Below are positions 11,031 to 23,395 of a stretch of 64,000 nt of DNA, in pieces. Numbering within the stretch: position 1 is the stretch's first letter; each line of letters starts with the position of its first letter. Below the pieces are notes generated by a model that saw only the letters and a list, made by a program, of their open reading frames with translations, had not been told where the DNA came from and made no database searches. Source of the stretch: Metellina segmentata (taxonomy: Eukaryota; Arthropoda; Arachnida; Araneae; Tetragnathidae); the NCBI GenBank assembly GCA_947359465.1, contig OX375877.1:73482698-73546697 (forward strand). Direction: 5' to 3'. The position numbers and the translations under genes were made by a program.

Positions 11031-11411
11031 AAGAAACGAAAAAGCAACTAGTCAAATTATGCGAAATATAAATTATGTTTACTATAATATTGATAATATC
11101 TGCGAAAACCCTTTAGAACTTATTTTCCTCGTGTCATACGTAAGCATTCCTACAGACTGCCCCTTTAACCCTTAACTTCTATAGAAAATATACCCCCCCC
11201 CAATTCAGTTTCGTTAAATCTTAAATTCGTTAAATCTTAAATTATCCAAGCATGGTTCTAAATGTTCCATTTAATTAGATAACTGAAGTATGGCCACTAT
11301 TCTTTCTAAAAGTAAATAATAATAATCTATTATCTCCAGTTATCTCTTCATGAGTCATAAACAATTAAATGTATTTCACTTATGGGGAATTCATCATACT
11401 TTTTCGTCTAG

Positions 11412-11520
11412 GAAAGAACCGGAATCAAGCCAGAATCTATCCATATAATTGGGCATAGCTTGGGTTCTCACATCGCAGGTTATGCTGGGAAAAATATTAC
11501 CAATTTAGGACGAATCACAG
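11412..11520 (+). CDS. Lipase exon C: nucleophile elbow
   Basis: Residues 146-181 plus one base. It is bounded by TTCGTCTAG and ACAG|GTATGT (phase 1). It encodes [16 protein letters not shown], so the catalytic serine of the GxSxG elbow is Ser161. This is the most diagnostic exon of the gene. Confidence 0.92.
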
Positions 11521-11934
11521 GTATGTGTAGTACGCTCCATTGTATTTCTGAATTTATGTTCAATGAATGATATTGAGCTTTGAGAAACACATACAAGAGC
11601 TTTTTTGAACCCTCGAGAATCATTGAAAGTTTATCTGTAAAGTTAGCTATAAGTTATAATAAAAACGGTGGTTGTTAATTAATAACAATCACAATAGTTT
11701 AACCTGTTTTGAGTATTGGAGCTGAATATGTTAATATGTAACAATATAGTTATAATAACTTATTAGTTATAATTATTCTTTGAACTTCACGAGGTTTTCG
11801 AGAAGAGTAATATAGCTTTCCCCTTGCAATAGACTAAATAGCCACATCTATCGCTTGAATGTTTTATTCCAGAAAAAGTTCTATTGATCAAGAATTTCAA
11901 AGCTGGTTGAAAAGTATGCAGAGAAGCTGGAAGG

Positions 11935-12010
11935 TATCTTAATTAACGTCACACTGGATTAACACAACGGGCTATTGGCGACGGTTCCGGCATCAAAACC
12001 GAAGGGATAT
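11935..12010 (-). repeat. SINE family B, 3' fragment
   Basis: Reverse complement of the conserved tail: AACACAACGGGCTATTGGCGACGGTTCC corresponds to GGACCGTCGTCAATAGCCCGTTGTGTT in plus-oriented copies. Confidence 0.55.
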
Positions 12011-12589
12011 ATCCGTGGACCACACTCCATAATTTTAAGTTATACAGAGAAGACCGAAGATATCAGAATACATATGAGTGTAAAATCCACAGAGGGCTAA
12101 TATGCATTTTACAACGATTAAATATCGTCTGTGGATTGAAACACAAAAGAAGTTAAGGTAACATGAACAACAAATTAACTATCGATTTCAGGCTCGCATT
12201 ACTTTTCCTTAGCGAGATCTCCACCAGGAAATACGTCGTTGTCAAAACTCACGTCATTTTCAAGGACATCATGGAACTAATCTAATTTTCATCCATGAGA
12301 AAGAATCAAATAGGAGTCGAAAATCTTCTGTATTAACCCTTCTGGCGGTTGTCTAGACTAAGTACCTCGTCCTTAGCAAAACCGATCAGATCTTGATGAA
12401 CGAGATATCTCGTCAAAACCACTCTGAGAGATCAACTTAAGCAGCTTATTAAAATCGCTTCTAACTGATCAAATTACTAACCCTCTGAGGGGTTCATTCG
12501 CATAGTTCCATCTTGCAACCTACAGTCTTCCTTGTACGATTTTCTAACCGATTTCGACTTTCCTGACCAACATAGTCGTTCCAAAGGAT

Positions 12590-12900
12590 TGAATCCCAAG
12601 GTAATCTTAGCCTCTAGATCGGAAGGTTCCTGGTTCGAATCCGGGTCCTGGCATGGATGTTTGTAAGCGTATGGTGTAGAGGCAGTTGGTGCACCTTAAA
12701 TCTGTCATGACCGAAAGTCCTCACGTTGGGTTGGTGTGGAAGTTTGGAGAGTGGGGTGCCAGCTCATGTGTTGCTTCGTCATCTGACCGTGGTTCAAAAT
12801 TATGAGGTGTTGTACTCGGATCTTTCCCTTAGGGGACTGATCCTGGACCGTTGTCAATAGCCCGTTGTGTTGCTCTAGTACGACGTTAACTAAAAATTAC
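12590..12900 (+). repeat. SINE family B, best-preserved copy
   Basis: A full-length-looking copy with B box GGTTCGAATCC at about 12633, followed by CCTCACGTTGGGTTGGTGTGG, GTGGGGTGCCAGCTCATG, CATCTGACCGTGG and the tail CCGTTGTGTTGCTCTAGTAC. It serves as the reference for the other family B copies in the window. It lies in lipase intron C. Confidence 0.75.
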
Positions 12901-13622
12901 CCAAGGTAATGGTCAATATATTCTTTCAAAAGGATGCTTGTTGCATATTTCCTGTGCGTGTTTATATCACTAATTTCTGTGTTTACACTGCTGACTTCTG
13001 TGTACGTATTCTTATTAGTTCATTTGGCTGATGCAATCCTTTATGATGTGCAGTGAGCCAGTTGCCTCTGAGTCTTTACGCTGTTTGTATCGCTGTGTAT
13101 GCTTCTCTGTTGCTATAACTTCTCATAATTATTAAATATCCTGTTGGACTTGAGAGTTACACTCTTATTTAAGTATTACATGACATAAAAATTCTATTCT
13201 AAGAGAGGAAAATTTTTACAAAGAGATCTGTTATAAGAAAAGAAGCAACAGAAAATTTAAGAAGATTCTAATCTACAGAATAGGCCAATACGTGATATTT
13301 CCAATGAACTCTAAACCAAGCAAAAGATCAACAGAATCTTTCTAAAGGTTGAAATAATCCACATGGTTTCTTTAGAAGGATATGGTTATTTAGCCATTAG
13401 GTATTTTGTGGGTTAAAAGCAACACCCTACATTACTCGTGAATCTCGCATTAAGATAGAGTTAAGCTTTCGAAGAGGACTTGATCAACGTCGATAAAGAA
13501 ATCAGGATGATATTCATAATATGCTTGGAAGCAGTATTATGAATATAAATGTGTTGTCTAAGTAAATGTATTATGTTTGCCTTTGAATGACAATTTGGTT
13601 GTGTTTTTTAATCATATTTCAG

Positions 13623-13739
13623 CTATGGATCCTGCAGGGCCATACTTCACAAATGTAGATCCCATCGTACGTTTAGACAGAGCTGATGCTTTGCTTGTTG
13701 ATGCCATTCACACAAATGCAGCACCTACACGATTCCAAG
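13623..13739 (+). CDS. Lipase exon D: catalytic aspartate
   Basis: Completes codon 182 and encodes residues 183-220. The acceptor is CATATTTCAG and the donor is CCAAG|GTAAAG (phase 1). It encodes AMDPAGPYF, whose Asp184 is the triad acid, 23 residues after Ser161 (24 in human pancreatic lipase). It then gives VRLDRADALLVDAIHTN, the conserved D-x-I-H-T loop. Confidence 0.9.
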
Positions 13740-15534
13740 GTAAAGATTAACCAAATTCATTGTTTTATATTTATCTTTTTTTATTTGTTTTCATCTATTT
13801 GAGAACATTGATAGAAAAAATTCATTGGAATAATACTCTATATTAAGAGTGGTTATTAAAATTTTGGTTAATGAGAGCTGCATTTCGGTGTTTTATATAT
13901 TATAAAGAGCCACATTAAGTTAAATATTATTAAGTGTACACAAATTCAAATTTAATATAATTTAATTCATATGATTACATATTCTACACAAATCTTTAGT
14001 GCTGTGTAAAGCACACATATTAGAAAATATAAGTACGAGAAAGAAAATACAAAATAATTATTTCAAAAATTTAATAATAAATATGAAATGTAATAAAAAA
14101 AGTATCAATAAAAAGTATAACATTTAACGAAGATCTTTGGTCTTCACTTACTTAGTAAATTTAACAAGATTCGTGATAAAAGTTCTGAAATAATAACGGA
14201 TTTAAAATTTCAATGGGAGCCGCACCTAACTCAATAATGAGCCACATTTACCCACCCCTGCTCTATATTATCGACTTACAAGTGAAACTAGTTATGTAAA
14301 AAATAGTTCTGAGAGACGAAGAAAAAATACTAATGTTCAAACAATGCAAAAATTTAAATTTTATCATTTTAGCCATTTTTTGTAACTTTTTGTATAAAGT
14401 CAATTCATTAGTTATTTAGAGAAGAGTACTTTCATTATGATTTGTATTCCTATAGGGGAATTTTCTCTCAAGTCAAATATAGGTGATGATAGAGTTTCTG
14501 TGGTGTCATTTGGCATGTTTTTCGAATACCATTTCAGAGCACTTTAATTATTACGTAAATCAAAATTCCGAAGAATGAATTCAGAATTGATCTATGATAG
14601 TTGATTGTTAAACACCAATAAGATTAAACACTAAACATTTCAAAAACGATCGATAAATTGCATTTTAAGGTTGTTGTATTTGTATTATACGAGATCATTT
14701 GGTCGGCAGTTGAATTTAAATCGCGCTGGAGCAACGGGCTATTGCGAGAGCATTTGGACAGCAGAAATAAAGTCTTCGTAGACCGTCTGCTTTTCACTAA
14801 AAATCCATCTAATATTAGCTAATTTTAAAAATGTGGAATAATTAATAAACATTTATTTATTTATTTATGTTTTTCTCAATTGTATTTGCTAAGCGTGTTT
14901 CTCAAGAATAAATCTAACCTTCATGTAAGGAAACAATAGCGGATTTTACCCATCTAAAGATTATCACCATTGTGGTCTAGAAATATCTAAAAAGTCATAT
15001 CTTAAAGTTTTGACTGTGTATTTCACTTGCAATCTGGCGATATATAAGCCATCTTTACCTTAAACACAATCCATAATCGAAAAACTCATAAGTTTTACAA
15101 CAGCTGGATGATTACATGCTTGGGATGATTTAAGAAACATTTATTCGCATATTAAAAAAGGAGCTGAGACTCAAAATTGTAACGGAACCACTTGATGTAA
15201 TTGTCTTTCTAAAGAAGAGTTATGAAGTTTTATAAAATTATTAGTAGAGTTGTGAAAGTACAGAGCTTTAGTAGAGTTGAAATTAGAAGGACCACCTTTC
15301 CGAATAAGAGCTGTTGTAAGTCTTCTGAATTCTCCTATTAGGGACTGTCTTTTAATCACCAAAGTTGAAAAATAGTAGCAAAAATCGAACTTTCAGTCGC
15401 CTGTGGCAACCCTGATATTACGGTTATAATAAAGGTTCTACTGTGCTAATATTTTTGAAGGCAATGCCTATTCAGAATCAAAAAGACATCTTCAATTATA
15501 CAATGTTTGTACTCAATTCGTCCAAGAGAAAGAA

Positions 15535-15690
15535 AATAATATTTTTCTAATTGTTATTATCTTGAATTCTAATTATTACCTTGAATTTTAATTATTATTT
15601 TGAATTTTAATTGTTGTTATTTTGAATTCTAATTGTTATTATCTTGAATTCTAATTGCTATTATCTTGAATTCTAAATGTGATTATCTCG
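15535..15690. repeat. AT-rich minisatellite, about 25-bp unit
   Basis: About six imperfect copies of a unit resembling TATTATCTTGAATTCTAATTG are arranged head to tail in lipase intron D. Confidence 0.75.
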
Positions 15691-17439
15691 CTTTCTTCAA
15701 AAATATTGACTGATAAGTGAAAGTGGTTCACTCTCAAATAAGATAGGAGCTATGAAATGGCATTTCTGTTTCTTTCGACCGAGTTTCCCGTGTATGGGTG
15801 GATATTGTGGGATTTTTGGCAGGTGGCATTGGAGCAAAGGGCAACCGGACCTGTTCAAGTAGAAAAATAAACTTGGAACTGAGATGAGCTGACTTATATA
15901 AACACATAAATTATCATGCACCAGCTATAAAGTATTATGCGATAGAACAAGTTAACGAAGCTTAACAGATCGTGAAATCCGTTTAATCAAACCCAGTACC
16001 TTTTGAACAGCTATTTTTGATTTTATATTTAAGACGAATATTTTGGAGTACCTTATTCTAATAGATATGAACAATACATTACACAAGTACAAAATAATTT
16101 TTTTAATATTAAAAATAATTTTAAAAATGGACGGGGCTGTGTTGGGACACGGCTGCTAGGTTTAAGGCGTAGATAACGTCAGTGATGGCATATGGTGAAT
16201 GAGAGTGAATGAAATTAGTACTAGACTGTTTAATTTTACACATCAAATGTTCACTGCTCCGCACATATATCCTAAATGGAACACTCGCTGCTGATGTTGA
16301 AGGTTGTGACTCATTACCGACCTCTATGAGTTGAAGTCCATCATTCGAGTATAAAACATTGATGTCATCAGATATTCTATTTGTGTCGAACTGAGCGGTG
16401 GAGGTACTTAGCGCACTCGTATCAGGCATTTATTCTCCTTGAAGGTGCGACACCTATACTTTCAAGAAATCCTTCCTATCCCGTTGACACTCAGCATAGG
16501 ATGTCCGGATCTTCTTGGATTCCCCATCTCTTGATCGTTCTTCCTGTTGACGTTTTCCGAAATTTTTTTGGTGTATATTATGCATATATAAAGACAATTT
16601 GAAATGTTTTACGATTCTTCACACTTTGAAGTCCGATGTCTAAACAAGTATAAAATATTTTGGTTTTTTTTTCTGTTATATTTTATAAAGCGCAAAGAAA
16701 CGAAACAAATAACACCTCAAAAGTCGAGCTCGCACATAGGAGCTCGGAAGTAGACCAGATTAACGTGAGCGGCACTGTGCATTTTTGTGACTCAATTTTG
16801 CTCTGCGATTGCATTAGGCGATGATGTCAGTGCAAGGTTAATGAGCATTTATAACATTCTTTGCTCAATGCTCTGTTGAACGCAGTGTCAGTCATTATTG
16901 TATCATTTATAAATTTCAAGTTATTAAATTTTACGCACATACGCTTTTTTGTGACATCGAAGAATTATTTGTGGTACCCCGATTTTTTGAATAGTAAAAC
17001 GTATTCTACGTCAAAAAATTCATTTAAAAATTTATATATTTTAAAATTCCTACTGCTGCCAATTTAAATTTTTTCCCATTATTTTACTTGAAGCTTTTTG
17101 AGAATTCTGTGCCGGTACCACTGTTATTAAATTGTATAACAATCACTTTAAAAACAGCAACAGGAATTTCGTAGGTTGTGCAGATGACACAAACAAGTAG
17201 TTTTGACGTGAATTCTGGGACCTGATGTTGGATTTTGGAATGAATGAAGCAAGTTTGAACGATTGCTTATTGTGTGTGAAAATTCAACATTTGATTTACA
17301 GTTAGAACGATGAAAGTACAGATTATATTGATATTGAATTATAATTTTATGGATTAAAGGCCTTTGATTGAAGTGCAGTGTCGGGAAATCGACTTGGTAG
17401 CGTCATGGCCAAGCGTTATAGCGTGAAATAGCACGAGTC

Positions 17440-17735
17440 CAAATGTTGTTGACTATGAAAGGAAGGATCAGCCTTGGTTCCCAATCATTTATTACTTCTA
17501 AGGAACACAACACAGATGAAAAGGTATATAAATTCAAACAATTAGCTGTATCTTCAACAGCACCGGACAAATACGTCCGATTCTCCTCGATTTTCCAGAT
17601 TGACTCTCACACTCCTTTCGCCTTTGGCGAAATCCTCTTTTTCTCGCCAATTGCCACTTGGCAAGCTTTTTTCAAACCGAATGTTCACGACATGCAGTTT
17701 AGTAGTTTTTTGAATGACAACACTCACTCAGTCTT
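17440..17735 (-). repeat. Possible LTR remnant
   Basis: Read on the minus strand, this has a promoter-like TATATA, then AGTAATAAATGATTGG as a polyadenylation signal, and then an ACAACATTTGG end. That order is expected of U3-R-U5 in a retrotransposon LTR. There is no confirmed target duplication and no internal region. The plus-strand open frame here is probably incidental. Confidence 0.35.
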
Positions 17736-17989
17736 CTCTCCATGAGAAAGTATTTACAATTAGCGCTGAGGCAGTAATATTCAATTCAAGGTTCAAAGGT
17801 AATGCCAGAAAGAGAACGAAATTAATTTTAATACAATATTAAATGAATTACCCTGAAACAGAATGGAAAATTTTCAGGGATAACATAATATCAGGCTTTA
17901 GCACGTAAGAACAGAACATTTGATGATGTCGTGTCTATGGATTGCCAAAAAAGTCTCAAATATTGTCAAAGGTCCAAAGGACCGCAGCT

Positions 17990-18235
17990 GCCAGCTTCGG
18001 TGCCTAAGAACTGTAGAGGGTCTCCCACAGCAGATCTCTATCTGGTAACAAGCCAAGTTTCAAGATCTCTGCAGTAATTTTTGGACATTCAAAGATGTGT
18101 TTTGGTGTGAGTTGGATCTCTGGGCAATTCTTGCAGTAAGGGTAGGTCCTTGTCCCGTCAGGAAGTATTTTCATTCCCTTATAATGATCCGTTCTTAGTC
18201 GAGCAAGTGTGGTCGTTATGTCTCTAGGGAAGACA
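17990..18235 (-). pseudogene. Non-LTR retrotransposon fragment (C-terminal end of polyprotein)
   Basis: The minus strand reads in one frame TTLARLRTDHYKGMKI, then YCKNCPEIQLTPKHIFEC, then a stop. The LARLRTxHxxG segment followed by a C-x2-C ... H-x4-C cluster is the usual C-terminal signature of arthropod Jockey-like LINE proteins. Only the last 75 or so codons survive. It lies in lipase intron D in reverse orientation. Confidence 0.6.
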
Positions 18236-18693
18236 TTTAAAAAATAATATTATTTTATTAAAGAAATTTAGTTTGCAGTCGTGATTCGAGCATTGGAATT
18301 GTTAGTCCACTGCCCATAACAACAAGCAATTTATCTTCGAGATCCTTAAATGACGGTTGATTGAGGATTCATGGCTCAAGAGCCACTTTGAACAAGCTGT
18401 GTCAAACACAAGACATACATTTCCCTCATCACGGAGGTATGACAAGAAATAACACACATATGGCAATGGAGAAGTGACAGTTTATCGCTAGAAAGTAAAG
18501 TTCAAAGGAATGGGTTGGAATGGAGAGTTAGAATATTAGAAAATAGATATAATACCATTGGGTTTAAAAATAAATTAAAAGATAAATGTTTTATTCAAAA
18601 CATACAAAAATTATACATATTATATTCAAATGATATTAACATAATGACGCATGCTTCATACTGATGACATTTTCGTTTTAATTTAATTTTTAG

Positions 18694-18813
18694 GTTTCGG
18701 CCTGACAGAGAGCATCGGCCATTTTGATTTCTTCCCCAATGGTGGACATCTTCAACCTGGATGCGACGACATGGGGGAAGCTATTCTGAGTTTTCTGAGT
18801 CATCCCTCATTTG
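18694..18813 (+). CDS. Lipase exon E: FPNGG motif and start of the lid
   Basis: Completes codon 221 and encodes residues 222-260. The acceptor is TTAATTTTTAG and the donor is TTTG|GTAAGC (phase 1). It encodes [11 protein letters not shown] and PGC, then the first part of the lid after Cys244. In this family the lid is the disulphide-closed loop between this Cys and the one before the catalytic His. Here it spans 25 residues (23 in human pancreatic lipase), so it is not the shortened lid of phospholipase A1 members. Confidence 0.9.
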
Positions 18814-20210
18814 GTAAGCATCGGACACATCAGACCATGCAATGCAACATGCGTTAATGTACAATATTATGTGTTTTCTATAATAGCAATTACAAATGAA
18901 AAAAAAAATTAATTTTTTTCACTTTACGAAATCTATGTTGTTTTATTACTGCTACTTCGAATCTTCTACTGTCTGTCTATTACGACAGCTGCTCAAGACT
19001 GAAAGTCTGTAGCTGTATGTTACAGTGTAATCTATAAAAAACGTAAACCTTTGAAACGAATAAAGACGGGTTTATTAACATAATAATATATCTGAACTTT
19101 TAAACAAATTCAAAAACTACTACTCTTAAAAGTGTATGTACTTATGTGTGCTATCATAGCACACATAAGTCCCTGATAACGAAAGTTGTAAGCATTTCAA
19201 CTATTTATGTAGCATTGCAAATCGCGAAATGTGGCCTCATTTGTATTAGTTGTCCGGAAACAAATTCACATGATCTCACCATTCCGTTCCCGAATCAAAT
19301 CTGACGTCGATAATACACAACTACGCCATTGGAACTCATTGGAGGTAAACAAAACAAATGAGACTAGTTGTTTTGGTAAAATTCAAGAAAATCCTGGTAC
19401 TGGTCCATCGCCCACTTGGCGACTAAAATTTTTGTCTCCAAACAACTATTTAATAGGCCTATGGCGGATTAACATGATACAAAATTCAAGCCAAATCACG
19501 ATAGAAAACCATCCCTAATTCTCTGTTACAGTATTTTCGAGTTTAACACCCTCAATTTCAAATTCTTATTTAAAAATAAATTTAGTCTAGTGTTGTATTT
19601 CATTTAAAACAACGCGAACCCATTATTAATTAGTAACTTACAAAGTATTCGGAGTGTCCTGATGTTTTAAGAAATTTGATTAATTTGATCGAAAACCAGA
19701 AAAAGTTACCTTAACATATACCAAAGAAGAATATTGTATTGATTTTTGTCCCACCCCCCACTACCAGGCTGACTGTTTCCTGGATTTGAGTGTGGTCAAT
19801 GTCTTGAATGTGTGTAAAGTTTCCTTCCGGTAAACGTCCATAACACGGAACCGGCGCTTCGCCAAATTAGCAATTAAATTGACGTCGCCTAACAGCTATT
19901 TGTATAGGATTCCATCTTGGATACCTTCCACTTGCACGCATGTAGCAAACCAACGAAGGATTACCTCATTATAAAATCCTCGCTAATTGGCGATGGTACC
20001 TGGATTTTCAGTCTAACCTTTCTTATTGACTAAATTTCTTAAATGGACACTTTTTGTTCATTAAATATTTGTCTAATGGCTTAATGCTAGAGTCCATTGC
20101 GAGATAGCAAAAAGAACCACTGAAGATTATTATTAAACACCGACACCATTCAGATCTAGTTGTGGTTAACTAAGTAGAGTTACCAATTCGTTCGACTGCT
20201 TACTTTTCAG
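18814..20210. other. Lipase intron E, no gene seen
   Basis: Contains a 31-bp near-perfect palindrome at 19140-19170 (15-base arms, ACTTATGTGTGCTAT). The open frame at 19231-19518 has no family resemblance and no splice support. Confidence 0.5.
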
Positions 20211-20485
20211 ATGCTGAAGGTCTAAAAGAAATAATGTGCAACCATGCCAGGGCCATCGAACTTTTCATCTCCAGCATAGTCAACCCGGAATGCAATCTGA
20301 TGGGCAAGCCCTGCCAAGACTGGGATCAATTCCAAAAGGGCAAGTGCGGAGCATGCGGAGTTGCTGGTACTGACTGCGTGCAAATGGGTATCCACTCCGA
20401 GCACTTTGCCAATCGCATTGACAGGAACCATTCCCTAAACTTGTATTTGAACACCACGGATTCGATGCCGTTTTGTAAACAATAA
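20211..20485 (+). CDS. Lipase exon F: catalytic histidine and C-terminus
   Basis: Completes codon 261 and encodes residues 262-351 plus TAA. The acceptor is TACTTTTCAG. It encodes the second lid cysteine and triad histidine (MCNHARA; Cys270, His272), a Cys-rich segment (KCGACGVAG, DCVQMG) and LYLNTTDSMPFC, where pancreatic lipases have the end of the catalytic domain. The protein stops there, so the C-terminal PLAT/lipase domain of vertebrate enzymes is absent, as in many arthropod members. The function is inferred as a secreted neutral lipase. The AATAAA signal overlaps the stop codon. Confidence 0.9.
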
Positions 20486-20486
20486 A
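20481..20486 (+). terminator. Lipase polyadenylation signal overlapping the stop codon
   Basis: The stop context CAATAAAT contains AATAAA. A GT-rich stretch follows at about 20504-20531 (TGTGTCTGGCCACCTCTGGTG), which suits a downstream element. If used, the 3' UTR would be only about 15-25 nt. No other AATAAA was noticed close by. Confidence 0.5.
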
Positions 20487-20539
20487 TATCATAGCTTCAA
20501 ATTAAATGTGTCTGGCCACCTCTGGTGTGTTTTCTCAAT

Positions 20540-22300
20540 TATTAGTTAAACCTTCATCTGGTTGTCAGTATCACTGAAATTTACGCCTCCCAATTTTATT
20601 TCCTCCACACCAGGTAACATAGCCTGGATAAAAATTAATATTTATATATATAACATATTACCAAAAAATTATTTAACAGTTATTTGACCAAGTGCGTGTA
20701 TGTGGAAGATTAGTATCATTCACGCGTCAAGAATAGATAACTTAATTTGAATTGGAGGATCATTGTTAGAAACCGTCTATTATTCGTCATGAGTCAAGAA
20801 TGAGGATTAATTAACATGACCGTATTTACGCTTTACTTCTGATTAGCCTTCTTAAAGCAATAAATCATCACATAGGGACAAAAAATATACACTCAATTTA
20901 CTAAAGTTTAAAACAACGTAATTTGTTTGAATTTTCAAGCTTACACTACAATATTAACAGTTGAGTAAAAGATATTCTTCGCAATAGGACATTGCCATTT
21001 TTTCTGGGCTAACCATCGTCACAATTGAAAGCTTCTATAAACATTGGAATTTTGAAAGATTAAAATCAAGTGATCAACGAAGTTTATTTTTTGTCTACTA
21101 GGGGGCTCTTCCCCCTGCTCGTTATCGCTCGCCCAGCCCTAATGATTGCTACGCAATCACCTTTAGTTCGCTTCAAAACAAAACAAAATTAGGACTACCA
21201 GTGAGCCAAATCTCGTTACTGTAAGTGCCATAGACTTTTTGATTCCAAGAAAACAAACAAACAAACACTTCCTTTTATAATATTAGAGATAGAATAGATA
21301 AATAGACAGAAGTGGAACCAGTAAATAACCATATAAACCTAAGTTTTTTCATAGAAACGACTACCATTTGTAGTTCTTGGTGTTGTTTACTAAAAATATA
21401 TTTCATTACTTGGTAATACAGAATTTATCCATCCATATAATATTGATTAAAACTTTTCGAAAGAGCACAATTATCTAGGGTAAAATAGTATGTCTGCAAG
21501 GTAACAAATACGGGTTCATCTTAAAAGCAACACAAATAGTATTTCATGTCACAAGCCGTAATGGCCTATCTCTAAATTGGCTACTCAAGTTGTCATTGAC
21601 AAATGCCAAAAAGGATACATGGAACGTAGGTGGTTGTGGTGTTACTTCGATGGAAAGTGTTTCATCTACATATTCCAAAAGTGACGTCGCTTGACACTTG
21701 TTTTTCAAGATAATTAAGATTCTACTTTACATGTAAACATGCAACATGAGAAACACATGCTACCTCCATACGAGTTCAAAATCAAATTGCACAATAAACC
21801 ATCGATATATGATCCTAAAAGAATAGATTAATTTAAGAAATAAATTAGTCAAAGCAACTAGGTTTTTTACTAAAAATGCAGGTTGAAAGTTTTCTTCCCT
21901 AGTTTCACCTTCACTAAATTTTTAACTTCAAGCACACATTGCAAAATTTTATTTCTAAATTAAATCACTTATCAATCCATTAAGATATGTATTTCGAATT
22001 TAACAATTGCATTATATTTCGAAAGCGTATAAAATCATCAATAATACAATCGGAGGACAAACAAAGCTATTCTATTAAGAAATGCATTTCGAACTCTCCA
22101 TAGTTGCATTACATTTCGAAAGCATAATTTCGTCAGTAATGATAATAATCATAAGCATAATTTCATCAATAATTATAAACGTAATTTCTCATCAATCAAC
22201 AAAGCTATATTCTGAAAATATCGTGCAATCATACAGTTAAAAATTAAACTCAAAAGGTGATGTCATTTGATTTCCATTTCGCGCAATTTTGTAATTCATG
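20540..22300. other. Intergenic region between lipase and small peptide gene
   Basis: AT-rich. The only recognisable feature is a dispersed repeat of about 200 bp at 21095-21295. It ends AAACAAACAAACACTTCC then TTTTATAATATTAGAGATAG, the same end as at 26215 and 40490. Confidence 0.5.
21095..21295 (+). repeat. Dispersed repeat family F, copy 1
   Basis: Ends in ACTACCAGTGAGCCAAATCTC, GTAAGTGCCATA, ACAAACAAACAAACACTTCC and TTTTATAATATTAGAGATAG. Copies at 25365-26225 and 40375-40495 share the same 3' end, so this is one mobile family. Its class was not determined. Confidence 0.65.
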
Positions 22301-22319
22301 ATTTCGAAAATCAGGTTGG

Positions 22320-22327
22320 TATATAAG
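22320..22327 (+). promoter_or_regulatory. TATA box of the small secreted peptide gene
   Basis: TATATAAG lies about 92 bases before the ATG at 22412. A start site near 22350 (CCACACTAC) would give a 5' leader of about 60 nt. This is the usual spacing for a core promoter in arthropods. Confidence 0.6.
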
Positions 22328-22411
22328 ACCCATTGCAAACACTTTTTGAAGCCACACTACTGAGAATACGTTTACTTTATTTCAGCAGTTCTTTTTCTTA
22401 CAAATACAGCA

Positions 22412-22423
22412 ATGAAGCTTACA
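22412..22423 (+). CDS. Small secreted peptide, exon 1 (MKLT)
   Basis: A 12-nt coding exon, ATG AAG CTT ACA, directly followed by the strong donor GTAAGTG in phase 0. The start is chosen because it lies downstream of a TATA box and, joined to the exon at 26474, yields a textbook signal peptide: Lys after Met, then a hydrophobic core. No other upstream ATG fits. Confidence 0.7.
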
Positions 22424-23274
22424 GTAAGTGTGATATGATTTCCATAATTCTAGTTTTCTGTAATCATATTTATGATATCTAAAAGTTTTACATGCCTGTG
22501 TGTTATGCGTTTTGTTAATGAATAATTATAAATAAAAAAAAGTATATTATTTCAATATAAGGTACGTAAAATAATATTATGTGGTACATTGTTGCTTGTG
22601 ACAATCAGAAATCACTAGACTTTCAAAATTAAACACCTCAAATCAGAGTTTAGATCAATTCAATGTTTCAGATTTGACTCACTATAAAAAGTAGCCATTG
22701 ATTCAATTATTTGGCAAATATATATACAGAAAACTTTTCACATACAAGGTGGAGTCTTGTTATGGTATGTAAGAGCCAAAAAAAACCATACAAGAATTTT
22801 GTAATAATTAAATCATTCATCAGTTGGCAATAGTTGTGCCTATACATCTGCCACATATTCTTGATTTGTTTTAAGCAACTGCATAACAATATTGCTTAAA
22901 CTAAAAAAACATAAAAAAAGATCACCACTCTATAATTAAATTATTCAACACAGAAGCAATAGCAGATATGACAGGATAGAAATCAGAAAGAATATTAAAG
23001 GGAGTGTAGGGTAGAAAAATGACAAATCAAGTTTGAACAAGGGAATGGGATGAAATTGATATTCAGAATGTAATTGTGGTAACATGATTGAGATGTGCTT
23101 TATGCCAGACATTTTATTTAGGAATTAACACCAGTAAAATTAAACTAAATATTGCTATATATTTTTGAATAATTTATTTCCTTTAGAGGAGTGAAATCCA
23201 TCTATTGAATATGGAGGGTTATGGATAGATTGAAATATATATATGGGTAACGGTACTTTTTCGAACAATTAAAA

Positions 23275-23395
23275 ACATCATCTGACCGTGCTTCAAAATT
23301 ACGTGCTGTTCGTCCTCGGATATTTTCTTTGAGGATTGATTTCGGACCGTCGTCAATAGCCCGTTGTGTAGCTCCAGTACGACGTTAATTAGAAT
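23275..23395 (+). repeat. SINE family B, 3' part
   Basis: CATCTGACCGTGCTTCAAAATTACG, then CCGTCGTCAATAGCCCGTTG and GTACGACGTTAATTA match the reference copy at 12780-12890. Confidence 0.7.

Larger units (their letters stand above)
13740..18693. other. Lipase intron D: no host exon seen
   Basis: A 5-kb AT-rich intron. It holds a SINE tail fragment (about 14720-14765, minus), an AT-rich minisatellite (15535), a possible coding remnant on the minus strand (16120-16430) that could not be assigned, an LTR-like remnant (17440) and a LINE fragment (17990). The rest shows nothing recognisable. Confidence 0.6.

Noticed and set aside
16121..16429. 102-codon minus-strand frame inside lipase intron D
   Set aside because: Composition is somewhat protein-like, possibly a transposon remnant, but I could not match it to any family and the flanks give no ends.
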